DNA of 64,000 nt from Thiomonas arsenitoxydans. Its GTDB lineage: Bacteria; Pseudomonadota; Gammaproteobacteria; Burkholderiales; Burkholderiaceae_C. Position numbers and translations under genes: made by a program. The stretch covers positions 1,922,001 through 1,986,000 of the forward strand of contig NC_014145.1 in the NCBI RefSeq assembly GCF_000253115.1. Reading direction: 5' to 3'. Position 1 is the first letter of the stretch. Every line of letters begins with the position of its first letter. Shown here one piece after another: positions 33,097 to 42,050 of the stretch. The notes beneath the pieces were generated by a model, which did not search any database, was not told the DNA's origin, and saw nothing but the letters and a program-made list of their open reading frames with translations.

Positions 33097-35397
33097 TCAC
33101 GCCTGCGCTGTTGCTACCTGCGGCCCGGCCACGGCGCTCGTGGCCGGGCCGATGCGAATGCCGGCCAGCCGGGTGCGCTTGAGCATCAAGGCATTGACGG
33201 CCACCAGCGCCGAGCTGCCGGACATGGCGAGCGCCGCCACTTCCGGACTGATGGTGAAGGGGTAGAACACTCCTGCAGCCACTGGAAACGCAATGACGTT
33301 ATAGGCCACGGCCCACCACAGGTTTTGATGCATCTTGCGCAGCGTAGCGCGCGACAGCTCGATCGCGCCGACGACATCGAACGGATCGCTTTTCATCAGC
33401 ACCACGTCGGCGCTTTCGATCGCCACATCGGTTCCAGCGCCGATGGCGAAGCCGACATCGGCCTGCGTCAGCGCCGGTGCATCGTTGATGCCGTCGCCCA
33501 CCATGCCGACCCGCTTTCCCTGCGCCTGCAACTCCTTGATCTTGGCTGCCTTGTCACCGGGCAGCACGTCGGCCAACACGATGTCGATGCCGATCTCGCG
33601 GGCGATGCGCTCCGCCGTCGCCCGGTTGTCGCCGGTCAGCATGGCCACCTGCACGCCCCTTGCGTGGAGCGCCGTTACGGTGGGTGCTGAGGTCGGGCGC
33701 ACGGCGTCGGCAATGGCGACGAGGCCGATCAGCCGCCCTGCGCGCGCGACGTGCACCACCGTGCGCCCCTGTCCCTGCAGGCGCTGCGATGCGGCCTCGA
33801 GGCCGTTCATGTCCACCGTGTCGAGCGCCATCAACTTGGCGTTGCCCAGCAGCACAGTGTCGCCGCCCAGTTCTGCCCGGGCACCCATGCCGTCGACATT
33901 GGTGAACGCGCCGGCGGGTTCCAGTGCAAGGCCCTGGGCGCGCTTGAGGATTGCTAGCGCCAGCGGATGCTCGGAGAATTTCTCCACGGCCGCGGCGGTC
34001 TTCAGCAGGTCGTCTTCCGCTGTTCCGGCAGCCAACGCCAACTCGACCACTTCCGGCTGTCCCAGGGTCAGCGTACCGGTCTTGTCGAAAACCACCACGT
34101 TCAATCGGGTCGCGTCCTCCAGTGCGGAAGCGTTCTTGAACAAGATGCCGTTCATCGCGCCGAGCCCCGTCCCCACCATCACAGCCATCGGAGTGGCGAG
34201 GCCGAGCGCGTCAGGGCAGGCGATGACGAACACGGTGATGGTGAGTGCCAGCGCCAGCAGAAGCGGCTGTCCGAGGACGACGTACCAGGACACGAAGGTC
34301 GCCACGCCGATCAGGACGGCGATCACCACCAGCCATTGCGATGCGCGGTCGGCCAGCAATTGCGCCGGCGCCTTGGAGTTCTGCGCCTCCTGCACCAGCT
34401 TGACGATCTGCGCCAGCGCGGTGTCGGCGCCCACCTTGGTGGCGCGGTAGCGGAAGCTGCCGCTCTTGTTGATGGTCGCCCCGATCACCGCGTCGCCGGG
34501 TTTTTTCCCCACCGGCATCGACTCGCCGGTCAGCATCGACTCGTCGACCTGCGAGGCGCCTTCCAGCACCTCGCCATCCACCGGAATCTTGTCACCGGGG
34601 CGGATGAGCACCACGTCGCCCGGCAGCACCTCGGAGGTTGCCACCGTGAATTCTGCACCATCGCGCAGCACCGTCGCCTTGGGCGGCGCCAGGTTCATCA
34701 GCGCGCGGATCGCCTCGGAAGCGCCGGCGCGGGCGCGCATTTCGAGCCAATGCCCCAGCAGGATGAACACCAGCAGCACCGACACGGCCTCGTAGAACTG
34801 CGCGCCCTCGAAGAAAAAGGTCGTGCCGACGCTGAACAGATAGCCTGTGCCGACGGAGAGCACGACCAGCACCGCCATATTGAGCACGCCGTTGCGCAAT
34901 GCGCGTGCCGCCGCGACGAAGAAAGGCCAGGCCGGATAGATCACCGCGGCGCTGGCCAGGCCGAACAGCCAGTCCTTGAGCGCGAGACCGAACGGCGGCG
35001 CCGGCGGTGCGAACAGGCCACCCATGGGCGAGTACACGAACAGCGGGACCGTGAACAACAGGCACACCCAGAACCGGTTGCGCATGTCCCGTGCCATGGC
35101 GTGCGCATCCATGCCGGCGCCGTGACCCATGTCGTGCGCCATGGCGTCCTTCGCGTGCGGCTCGCACAGGTGGTCGGGAACCGACTCGCCACGGCAGTGA
35201 TAGCCGCACCGCGCGACGTGCGCCTGCAGTGCGGCCACGTTTGTCAAGGCCGCGTCGTACACAACCGTGGCGCTGCCCCCGACGTAGTTGACCTGCACGT
35301 CGCTGACACCGGGCAGGCGCCGGAGCTGCTTTTCGACCCCGCGGGCGGAGAGACTCGACACCAGCCCGGAGACATCGATGACGCTGGTGGTGTTCAT
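33097..35397 (-). CDS. copA: P1B-type copper-exporting ATPase with CPD motif
   Basis: A 766-residue heavy-metal ATPase. An N-terminal HMA-like fold (residues 5-65) lacks CxxC; further on are His/Met-rich residues ([20 protein letters not shown]). The transport motif is CPD at 394-396 ([12 protein letters not shown]) instead of CPC. Actuator TGES is at 290-293, the phosphorylation motif DKTGT starts at Asp438, and a late [10 protein letters not shown] is present. It is probably a Cu-type exporter, with selectivity left open because of CPD. It is the first gene of the minus-strand copper group; the MerR-type gene lies upstream in the same direction. Confidence 0.9.
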   Translation of the reverse strand: MNTTSVIDVSGLVSSLSARGVEKQLRRLPGVSDVQVNYVGGSATVVYDAALTNVAALQAHVARCGYHCRGESVPDHLCEPHAKDAMAHDMGHGAGMDAHAMARDMRNRFWVCLLFTVPLFVYSPMGGLFAPPAPPFGLALKDWLFGLASAAVIYPAWPFFVAAARALRNGVLNMAVLVVLSVGTGYLFSVGTTFFFEGAQFYEAVSVLLVFILLGHWLEMRARAGASEAIRALMNLAPPKATVLRDGAEFTVATSEVLPGDVVLIRPGDKIPVDGEVLEGASQVDESMLTGESMPVGKKPGDAVIGATINKSGSFRYRATKVGADTALAQIVKLVQEAQNSKAPAQLLADRASQWLVVIAVLIGVATFVSWYVVLGQPLLLALALTITVFVIACPDALGLATPMAVMVGTGLGAMNGILFKNASALEDATRLNVVVFDKTGTLTLGQPEVVELALAAGTAEDDLLKTAAAVEKFSEHPLALAILKRAQGLALEPAGAFTNVDGMGARAELGGDTVLLGNAKLMALDTVDMNGLEAASQRLQGQGRTVVHVARAGRLIGLVAIADAVRPTSAPTVTALHARGVQVAMLTGDNRATAERIAREIGIDIVLADVLPGDKAAKIKELQAQGKRVGMVGDGINDAPALTQADVGFAIGAGTDVAIESADVVLMKSDPFDVVGAIELSRATLRKMHQNLWWAVAYNVIAFPVAAGVFYPFTISPEVAALAMSGSSALVAVNALMLKRTRLAGIRIGPATSAVAGPQVATAQA

Positions 35398-35465
35398 GGG
35401 GACCGTCTTGTTCCTGAATCGGATGGCTGCGCCGGCGGAGCGGACTATCAATCCGCTCCGCCGTA

Positions 35466-35485
35466 TGGAAACCAACTTGTTTCCA
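35466..35485 (-). promoter_or_regulatory. Dyad in the copA upstream region
   Basis: TGGAAAC (35466-35472) and GTTTCCA (35479-35485) form a perfect 7-bp dyad with a 6-base spacer, 69 bases ahead of copA. A second small dyad, CTGTC/GACAG, lies at 35502-35519. They are candidate operators for copA regulation; the binding protein is unknown. Confidence 0.45.
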
Positions 35486-35562
35486 CCTTAGCGCCGCAAC
35501 GCTGTCCCGTTCATGACAGGGACATTAAAACTCTGTCATCTTTCGCCGACCCACGCCTACGC

Positions 35563-36033
35563 TCACGCCGACCCGCCACCTCGAGGATCCGCTCCGGGCC
35601 GATCGACCGGCTCCGCATGGCATTCGCATGGCCCGCCGGCCGCGGCCTGTTGCAGGTTCTGCATGATGCCGCAGTCGCTCGCCGTCCGGTTGGCCTGGCA
35701 GGTCTCGCGCAACGCGTGCAACTGCTGCTCCAGCAGGCGCAGTGATTCGACCTGATGATGAATGCGCGCGATCTGCCGGTCGATCAACTGGTTGATGTCG
35801 TCGCACGCAGATTCAGGATGTTCCTGAAAGCCGCGCAACACCCGCACGTCCGGCAATCCCATGCCGAGAGAGCGGCAGTGACGAATGAAGTTGAGTTGCA
35901 CCATATGGCCGCCGGTGTAGTTGCGATAGCCGTTGCCCTCGCGGGCGGGCGCATCCAGCAAGCCCTCGCGCTCGTAAAAACGCACCGTCTCCACGTCGCA
36001 GTGGCCGCGCCGCGCTAATTCCCCGATTCGCAT
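35563..36033 (-). CDS. MerR-family regulator, PbrR/CadR type
   Basis: A 156-residue regulator: the winged helix-turn-helix MRIGELARRGHCDVETVRFY at the N-terminus, a long dimerisation helix around 78-115, and metal-site cysteines Cys77, Cys112 and Cys121 with the spacing of the Pb/Cd-responsive PbrR/CadR group, plus a tail CEC at 136-138. It is divergent from the Cd/Zn/Pb ATPase gene, and the MerR-type operator lies between. It probably twists that promoter to activate it on Pb(II)/Cd(II) binding (family knowledge). Confidence 0.92.
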   Translation of the reverse strand: MRIGELARRGHCDVETVRFYEREGLLDAPAREGNGYRNYTGGHMVQLNFIRHCRSLGMGLPDVRVLRGFQEHPESACDDINQLIDRQIARIHHQVESLRLLEQQLHALRETCQANRTASDCGIMQNLQQAAAGGPCECHAEPVDRPGADPRGGGSA

Positions 36034-36061
36034 GATGTATTCCCCTGCCGTGCAAAGGCAC

Positions 36062-36092
36062 TTGACCCTGTAGCTGCTACAGGCTGTTCAAT
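36062..36092 (+). promoter_or_regulatory. MerR-type promoter/operator of the cadA-like gene
   Basis: -35 TTGACC (36062-36067), 19-bp spacer, -10-like TTCAAT (36087-36092). Within the spacer is the perfect dyad CCTGTAG-CTG-CTACAGG (36067-36083). The overlong spacer and the dyad are hallmarks of MerR-family activated promoters. Confidence 0.9.
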
Positions 36093-36121
36093 GATCGCAC
36101 TGTTCACCGAGATCCGCCATC

Positions 36122-38437
36122 ATGAGCCAGTACGACCCCACCAGCACAGCGTTACGCCTGCCTGTCCAGGCGCAAGACCATGAACCCGCCTGTGACCACG
36201 ATCATGGTCACGACCGCGGCCCTGATGCACATACCCACGCCCACGCGGCGGCCGATGCCTGCTGCGCCCCAACGACACAGACCGACTGCCTCACGGGGGT
36301 GTGCAACACCAATCCGGCACCCGAAGGGACCAGCCGGGTGCGCTACCGCATCGACAAGATGGACTGCCCGACCGAGGAGCGCCTGATCCGCAACAAGCTG
36401 GAGGCCATGCCCGGGGTTGTGCAGCTCGACTTCAACCTCGTGAATCGGGAGCTCACGGTGTATCACCGCTTGGATCAGCCCCAGGAGATTGCCGTGGCGC
36501 TGGACAAGCTGGGCATGGCACCCAATTTGCTGGAAGCCAATGCGCCGGTGTCCGTGCTTCCCCCCGCCCTGAGCCGAAGGCAAAAAGGTCTGCTCGCCGT
36601 GGCTGGCGCCGCCGCCGTCGCGGCCGAGGTCATCGCCTGGTCGAGCGGGCAAGAAGCCTCGTGGATGGTGATGGCGCTTGCCGCCGTGTCCATCCTCAGC
36701 GCCGGTCTGCCGACCCTCAAGAAGGGCTGGATCGCGCTCAGAAACCTGACCCTCAATATCAACTTCCTGATGTCCATCGCCGTGGCCGGGGCCGTGGCGC
36801 TCGGCAAGTGGCCGGAAGCGGCGATGGTGGTGTTCCTGTTCGCCGTGGCCGAGGCGATCGAGGCGCTGTCGCTGGAGCGTGCCCGCAACGCGATCAAGGC
36901 GCTCACGGCCATCGCGCCGGAAACCGCCGAGGTCAAGGCCGGCGAGGCCTGGCAGACCAAGCCGGTGGCCGGGGTGGCGGTCGGCAGCCGCATCCGGGTG
37001 CGCACCGGCGCGCGGGTGCCGCTGGACGCACGCGTCGACTCCGGCCGCGCGGCGCTGAACCAGGCGCCGATCACCGGGGAAAGCCTGCCCGTGGACAAGC
37101 AAGCGGGTGACCTGCTGTATGCCGGCAGCATCGTGGCCGATGGCGTGGTGGAAGCCACCGTCACGGCCTCGGCTGGTGACAGCACCTTGGCCCGCATCGC
37201 CCTGGCCATCCAGAGCGCGCAGTCACAGCGCGCGCCGACCCAGCGTTTCGTCGATCAATTCGCGCGCTACTACACCCCCGCGGTGGTGGTCTTCGCCATC
37301 GCCGTGGCCATCCTCGGCCCGCTGCTGAGCGGCGGCGGCTGGAGTTCCTGGCTGTACGAGGCCCTGGTCATGCTGGTCATCGCCTGCCCCTGCGCCTTGG
37401 TGGTGTCGACCCCGGTCACGGTGGTCAGCGGCCTCGCGGCGGCGGCCCGGAGGGGCATCCTCATCAAGGGCGGGGTGCATCTCGAAGGCGGCCGGCTGCT
37501 CAAAGCCGTGGCGCTCGACAAGACCGGCACGCTGACCCTCGGCAAGCCCGCGCTGACCGATGCGATCCCGCTTGGCGATATGCCGATCGCGCAAGCCCTG
37601 CGGATCGCCGCCAGCCTCGATGACCACAGCACCCATCCGGTCGCCCAGGCGCTGGTCGCCGGTTGGCGCGCGCAGCAGCCGGGCGCCGCAGTCATGCCTG
37701 TCGATGATTTCGGCGTGCTCCAGGGGCGCGGCGTCACAGGCCGTATTGCCGGTCAGGATTGGCATCTGGGCAATCACCGTCTGGTCGAAGAGATCGGGGG
37801 GTGTTCGGCGGCACTGGAGGCGCGGCTTGCTGTCCTGGAAAATGCCGGCAAAACCGCCATCGTTCTGTGTGACGCGGCCGATCCGGTGGCCGTGTTTGGC
37901 GTTGCCGACACCCTGAGGCCGGAGAGCGCGCGGGCCGTTGCATCCCTCAAGTCGCTGCATGTCGAACCGGTCATGTTGACCGGCGACAACCCGGCCACGG
38001 CACGGGCGATTGCCGTTCAGCTCGGCATCAAGGATGCTCGCGGCAATCTGCTGCCGCAGGACAAGCAAGCCGCTGTCGCGGAGCTTCTTGGGCGCTACGG
38101 GTCGGTCGGCATGGTCGGCGACGGAGTGAACGATGCGCCGGCGCTGGCGCGTGCGACGATCGGCTTCGCCATGGGGGCGGCCGGCACCGCCACGGCGCTG
38201 GAGACCGCCGATGTGGCCATCATGGACGACGACCCGCGCAAGATCGCCGATTTCATCCGCTTGAGCCGGCGCACCGCCGCGATCCTCAAGCAGAACATCA
38301 CCCTCGCGCTGGGCATCAAGGCGGTGTTCTTCGCCTTGGCCCTGAGCGGAGTGGCGACCCTGTGGATGGCGGTGTTCGCCGACATGGGGGCCAGCCTTCT
38401 GGTGGTGTTCAACGGGATGCGACTGCTGCGCCGGTGA
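36122..38437 (+). CDS. cadA: Cd/Zn/Pb-translocating P-type ATPase
   Basis: A 771-residue P1B-2-type exporter. The N-terminal tail is His/Cys-rich (HDHGHDRG, HTHAHAAADACC), followed by an HMA domain with a single Cys-Pro-Thr-Glu motif (KMDCPTEE, Cys82). The transport motif is CPC at 422-424 (IACPCALVVSTP), TGES at 318-321, DKTGT from Asp466, and late GDGVNDAPALA. It is driven by the MerR-type promoter directly upstream. It confers efflux of Cd, Zn or Pb (family knowledge); exact preference is not readable. Confidence 0.93.
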   Translation: MSQYDPTSTALRLPVQAQDHEPACDHDHGHDRGPDAHTHAHAAADACCAPTTQTDCLTGVCNTNPAPEGTSRVRYRIDKMDCPTEERLIRNKLEAMPGVVQLDFNLVNRELTVYHRLDQPQEIAVALDKLGMAPNLLEANAPVSVLPPALSRRQKGLLAVAGAAAVAAEVIAWSSGQEASWMVMALAAVSILSAGLPTLKKGWIALRNLTLNINFLMSIAVAGAVALGKWPEAAMVVFLFAVAEAIEALSLERARNAIKALTAIAPETAEVKAGEAWQTKPVAGVAVGSRIRVRTGARVPLDARVDSGRAALNQAPITGESLPVDKQAGDLLYAGSIVADGVVEATVTASAGDSTLARIALAIQSAQSQRAPTQRFVDQFARYYTPAVVVFAIAVAILGPLLSGGGWSSWLYEALVMLVIACPCALVVSTPVTVVSGLAAAARRGILIKGGVHLEGGRLLKAVALDKTGTLTLGKPALTDAIPLGDMPIAQALRIAASLDDHSTHPVAQALVAGWRAQQPGAAVMPVDDFGVLQGRGVTGRIAGQDWHLGNHRLVEEIGGCSAALEARLAVLENAGKTAIVLCDAADPVAVFGVADTLRPESARAVASLKSLHVEPVMLTGDNPATARAIAVQLGIKDARGNLLPQDKQAAVAELLGRYGSVGMVGDGVNDAPALARATIGFAMGAAGTATALETADVAIMDDDPRKIADFIRLSRRTAAILKQNITLALGIKAVFFALALSGVATLWMAVFADMGASLLVVFNGMRLLRR

Positions 38438-38483
38438 GTACGGGATGACTTGGTACGATTCGATCGCCGCATTGACGGTATCG

Positions 38484-38500
38484 ACCCTGCCCACCAGGGT
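38484..38500 (+). terminator. Weak hairpin after cadA
   Basis: ACCCTG, loop CCCAC, CAGGGT, 46 bases after the cadA stop. It lacks a T-run, so function as a terminator is uncertain. Confidence 0.35.
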
Positions 38501-38582
38501 CTTCCCGGGCATTCCTGGGCCCTAGTACAACATCCCTGAAATACCGTTACATAGAGAGGGGCATGAAGTAGACTGTTTGGCC

Positions 38583-39722
38583 ATGAGTCGTGAGCGCGTG
38601 GCATCAGTCATCAAGTTGTCGAGGAAGGATCAGGCGAAGCTGCGAGATACGCTGCGTCGGGGTACGGCGCCGCAGCGCGACGCGCTGCGAGCGCGGATCG
38701 CGTTGCTGCTCCACGATGGACACACGATCTCGTCGATCGCATCGACGTTGCAGGTGTCGCGGCCGACCGTGATGCGCTGGCGAGAGCGGCTTGCGCAATC
38801 GGGTGTGGAAGGCCTGCACGAGGGGCTGCGCCCGGGCCGACCTCGACAGATTGACCCGGCGCAGCGTTTGCAACTGCTGGCGCTAGCGTGCGAGACCGGC
38901 GAGGATCGCGCCGGGACGCTGCCGACGCTGGATGAGTTGTGCGTGCGCGCAGTGGAGCGAGGCGTGGTCAAGCACATCAGCCGTAGCCACTTGCAGCGCA
39001 TTTTGCAGGCTGGCGACGTGCGGCCGCACCGCGTTCGGCAATGGTTGCATTCGCCCGACCCGCAATTCCGCGAGAAGGTCAACGCGATTTGCGCGCTGTA
39101 CCGGCGCGCGCCCAAGGGCAGCGTGGTGCTGAGCGTCGATGAGAAGACCGGCATCCAGGCCATCGAGCGCAAGCATGCGGATCGCCACGCGCAACCCGGG
39201 CGACTGCGCCGCCACGAATTCGAATACATCCGCCACGGTACACAGGCGCTGACCGCGGCGCTGGACGTGCATACCGGCCGTGTGCTGGGGCGCTGTACCG
39301 ATCGCCGCACCCAGGCCGACCTCGTGGCTTTCATGGAAGACGTCGCGCGCGCATATCCCAGCGGGCCCGTGCATGTCATCTGGGACAACCTCAATACCCA
39401 TCGCGCCTGGGGCGTGTGGCAGGCGTTCAATGCCCGACACGGCGGACGCTTCGTCTTTCACTACACCCCGCTGCATGCCAGTTGGGTCAACCAGATCGAG
39501 TTGCTGTTCGGCATCTACGCCCGCCGGGTGCTGCGCCGTGCCAGCCACATCTCGGTGCACCATCTGCGCGAGCGCACCGAGGACTTCATTGCCCAGCGCA
39601 ACCTCGATCCGCGACCGTTCCGCTGGACGTTTGCAGGCTTCGAGTTGCAAACTGGGGAGCCTAGGCATCACGTCCATTGCTCTCGCCATGACCGCACCCC
39701 TCGTCCCCGACCCCGCCAGTGA
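38583..39722 (+). CDS. IS630-family transposase
   Basis: About 379 residues from MSRERVASVIKLSRKDQAKL. It has an N-terminal helix-turn-helix (TISSIASTLQVSRPTVMRWR) and the DDE core: VVLSVDEKTGIQAIE, VHVIWDNLNTHRAW and HASWVNQIELLFG. Apparently complete. The C-terminus overlaps the start of a second small frame. ATG 38583 is used in place of the TTG at 38577. Confidence 0.92.
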   Translation: MSRERVASVIKLSRKDQAKLRDTLRRGTAPQRDALRARIALLLHDGHTISSIASTLQVSRPTVMRWRERLAQSGVEGLHEGLRPGRPRQIDPAQRLQLLALACETGEDRAGTLPTLDELCVRAVERGVVKHISRSHLQRILQAGDVRPHRVRQWLHSPDPQFREKVNAICALYRRAPKGSVVLSVDEKTGIQAIERKHADRHAQPGRLRRHEFEYIRHGTQALTAALDVHTGRVLGRCTDRRTQADLVAFMEDVARAYPSGPVHVIWDNLNTHRAWGVWQAFNARHGGRFVFHYTPLHASWVNQIELLFGIYARRVLRRASHISVHHLRERTEDFIAQRNLDPRPFRWTFAGFELQTGEPRHHVHCSRHDRTPRPRPRQ

Positions 39723-39984
39723 ATTGCAGGGCTTGCTCGCCCAGTTGACCGGGCACGCCGCCGCCCGAGTGCGCCGCTATGGCAAGCATCTGCTCATCCA
39801 GATGCAGCGCGACGAATCCCTCGACACCGTCGCCCGATTGACCGAGACAGGGCGCGACCACTACGTGGCTGCCTTTCGAACCCATTCAGGGCGTTGGGAG
39901 CCACTGCCCGCCTCCGGCAACCTGCACCAAACCGCCGAGATCGTGGTCGCCATGCTGGCGCCATACCTTGATCCTGAGCTGTAA
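39688..39984 (+). CDS. Small accessory protein inside IS630 element
   Basis: A 98-residue frame (MTAPLVPDPASELQGLLAQL, then RYGKHLLIQMQRDESLDTVA and YVAAFRTHSGRWEPLPASGN) between the transposase end and the right inverted repeat. Its composition and clean reading frame suggest a real gene. The family is not recognised; it could be a passenger or regulatory peptide of this IS type. Confidence 0.6.
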   Translation: MTAPLVPDPASELQGLLAQLTGHAAARVRRYGKHLLIQMQRDESLDTVARLTETGRDHYVAAFRTHSGRWEPLPASGNLHQTAEIVVAMLAPYLDPEL

Positions 39985-40009
39985 CTCTATTTAAGGGATG
40001 TTGTACTAG

Positions 40010-41592
40010 CCTGGATATTTCGCGAGCAAGAAGGTCGGCCGCTTGATCCGGTCGTGCGTTTCAGAGGTATCGAGACTCGAAACGTGACGAACAAAGGAGG
40101 AAGCGGCCGATGCCAAAGTGTACCGAGGGCGTGGTGGATTTCGGGCGTGTCGGGCGCCGCGTGGTGCAGGCTGCGTTTGATGGCGGCGACATCGTCAGCG
40201 ACGGCGGGGTGATGCTGCTGCGGCAGATCGACGAGCGCATCGGGCTGACGCGCGCGGCAGCGGGAGTGTTCGCTGATGGCCGTCGCGCCGCCAGTGTTCG
40301 CCACAGCATGCGCAGCCTGCTGGCGCAGCGCATCTACGGCCTGTGCTGCGGCTGGGAGGACGTGACGGACCACAACACGTTGCGGCACGACCTGGCGCTG
40401 CAGACGGCGGTGGGCAGGGCCGAGGAGCTGGCGTCGGCCCCCACGTTCAGCCGCCTGGAGCGCTCGGCCACGCCCGCGCATGCCGCGGCGCTGCACGGGG
40501 TGTTGCTGGAGACGTTCATCGCCGGGCGTGGCGAGGCACCGCGCGAGCTGGTGCTCGACATCGACGCCACTCACGTGCCGTTGTACGGACAGCAGGAAGG
40601 GGCGCACTTCCACTTCCACTACGACAGCTACTGCTACTTGCCTCTGTACGTGTTCTGCGGCCAGGACATGCTGGCGTGCGTGCTGCGCCCGAGCTGGCGC
40701 GACCCGGCCAGCGTGCTCAGTGCGCTCATCAAGCTGCTGGCGCGCCGGCTGCGCCAGGCCTGGCCGGGTGTGCGTCTGATCGTGCGCGCCGACTCGGGGT
40801 TCTGCCGCCCGCGCGCGCTCAAGCGCTTCGACGCCTGGGGCATCGATTACATCATCGGGCTGGCGAAGAATCCCACGCTGCAATGGCAGGTCGCCATCGC
40901 TGAGCGGGCCCTGGCCGAGCAGTATCAGGACTGCGGCACCAAGCAGAGGCTCATCGGCGAGTTCACGTACGCGGCACGAAGCTGGGAGCGCGAACGGCGC
41001 GTGATCGCCCGGCTCGAACATGGCCCCCAGGGACCCAATCCACGCTTCGTGGTCACCAGCCTGGCTGGTGATTGCACCGAGCTCTACGAGCGTCTGTACT
41101 GCGCGCGCGGCGAGGCCGAGAACCGCATCAAGGAAGCCCAGCTCGATCTGTTCGGCCGTCGCGCCAGCGCCCATCGCTTCGCGGCCAACCAGCTGCGCCT
41201 GCTGCTGGCGGCCTTCGCCTATACGCTCATCATCCAGTTGCGTCGGCGCGCGCTGCAGGGCACCGAACTCGCGCGTGCCTGTGCGGCCACCATCCGCATC
41301 AAGCTGCTCAAGATCGGCGCGGCCGTCGTGCGCAACACCCGCCGCGTGCGCCTGCTACTGGCCTCCAGCCATCCCCTCAAGCACGTGTTCCTCAGCGCCG
41401 CCCACGCCCTGGCCCCTTGAGCGACAAAGAGTGCTGTCCCCGGCACGTTGACGAACAACGGGGGTAAGGGGGCATTGCGCCCTGCGTTTGCCAATACCCA
41501 CGCGTCGAGGCTTCAGACCCTCCTCCGCGATGCCAGTCGCGTCGCGCTCGATGCCAAACCCGACATCGATCGCGACTCATGAAATATCCAGG
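40010..41592 (+). mobile_element. IS1380-family insertion sequence
   Basis: 1,583 bp. The ends are CCTGGATATTTC and GAAATATCCAGG, flanked by the 4-bp duplication CTAG at 40006-40009 and 41593-41596. The left CTAG includes the TA that flanks the IS630 element, so this element inserted exactly at that junction. Confidence 0.92.
40110..41420 (+). CDS. IS1380-family transposase
   Basis: 436 residues from MPKCTEGVVDFGRVGRRVVQ with an AAAGGAGG site upstream. DDE-type core: LVLDIDATHVPLYGQQEG, VRLIVRADSGFCRPRAL and CARGEAENRIKEAQLDLFGR. Apparently complete, so the element may still be active. Confidence 0.92.
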   Translation: MPKCTEGVVDFGRVGRRVVQAAFDGGDIVSDGGVMLLRQIDERIGLTRAAAGVFADGRRAASVRHSMRSLLAQRIYGLCCGWEDVTDHNTLRHDLALQTAVGRAEELASAPTFSRLERSATPAHAAALHGVLLETFIAGRGEAPRELVLDIDATHVPLYGQQEGAHFHFHYDSYCYLPLYVFCGQDMLACVLRPSWRDPASVLSALIKLLARRLRQAWPGVRLIVRADSGFCRPRALKRFDAWGIDYIIGLAKNPTLQWQVAIAERALAEQYQDCGTKQRLIGEFTYAARSWERERRVIARLEHGPQGPNPRFVVTSLAGDCTELYERLYCARGEAENRIKEAQLDLFGRRASAHRFAANQLRLLLAAFAYTLIIQLRRRALQGTELARACAATIRIKLLKIGAAVVRNTRRVRLLLASSHPLKHVFLSAAHALAP

Positions 41593-41602
41593 CTAGGCCG
41601 TG

Positions 41603-42050
41603 TTAACACAACCGGAGGCCGTCGGCGATCAGCGCGAAACCGATGAAGCCGAGGAACATGACATCAAGCTTCTCGAACCGCGAGAAGATGCGCCGAAAGC
41701 CCTTGAGTCGCCGAAACAATCGCTCGACTTCATTGCGGCGCTTGTCCATCGCTCGGTCGTACTCCCACGGCTCGACTCGAGTCTTCAGGGGCGGGACCGC
41801 AGGGATGAAGCCGAGTTCGAGGGCAAGCTGCCGCGTCTCGTTGCCCTCGTAGGCCCGATCCATGAGCAGATGCAGCGGCCTGTTTGGCGCACCCAGGCGA
41901 CTGAGCAGTGCCCGTCCAGCCGGCGCGTCGTGCGCCTGGCCAGGTGACAAGGAGAACGCTATGGCCGTGCGAACATCCGCGGCAACCCTATGAATCTTGG
42001 TGTTCCATCCGCCTCGAGATTTGCCGATGGATTGGGGGCCGTTTTTTTTA
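41603..42050 (-). pseudogene. IS427-type transposase, orfB half
   Basis: Reads KKNGPQSIGKSRGGWNTKIH, then LSPGQAHDAPAGRALL, HLLMDRAYEGNETR and the late RRNEVERLFRRLKGFRRIFS, the catalytic C-terminal half of IS427-group transposases. It is joined to orfA at an A8 run; in this group orfA and orfB are normally fused by frameshifting. The upstream half is cut off by ISL3 insertion. Confidence 0.85.

Larger units (their letters stand above)
38525..40006 (+). mobile_element. IS630-family insertion sequence
   Basis: About 1,482 bp. The left end GTACAACATCCCTGAAATA and the right end TATTTAAGGGATGTTGTAC are inverted repeats with one mismatch, flanked by TA at 38523-38524 and 40007-40008, the target duplication of this family. 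It holds a transposase and a small accessory frame. Confidence 0.92.
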
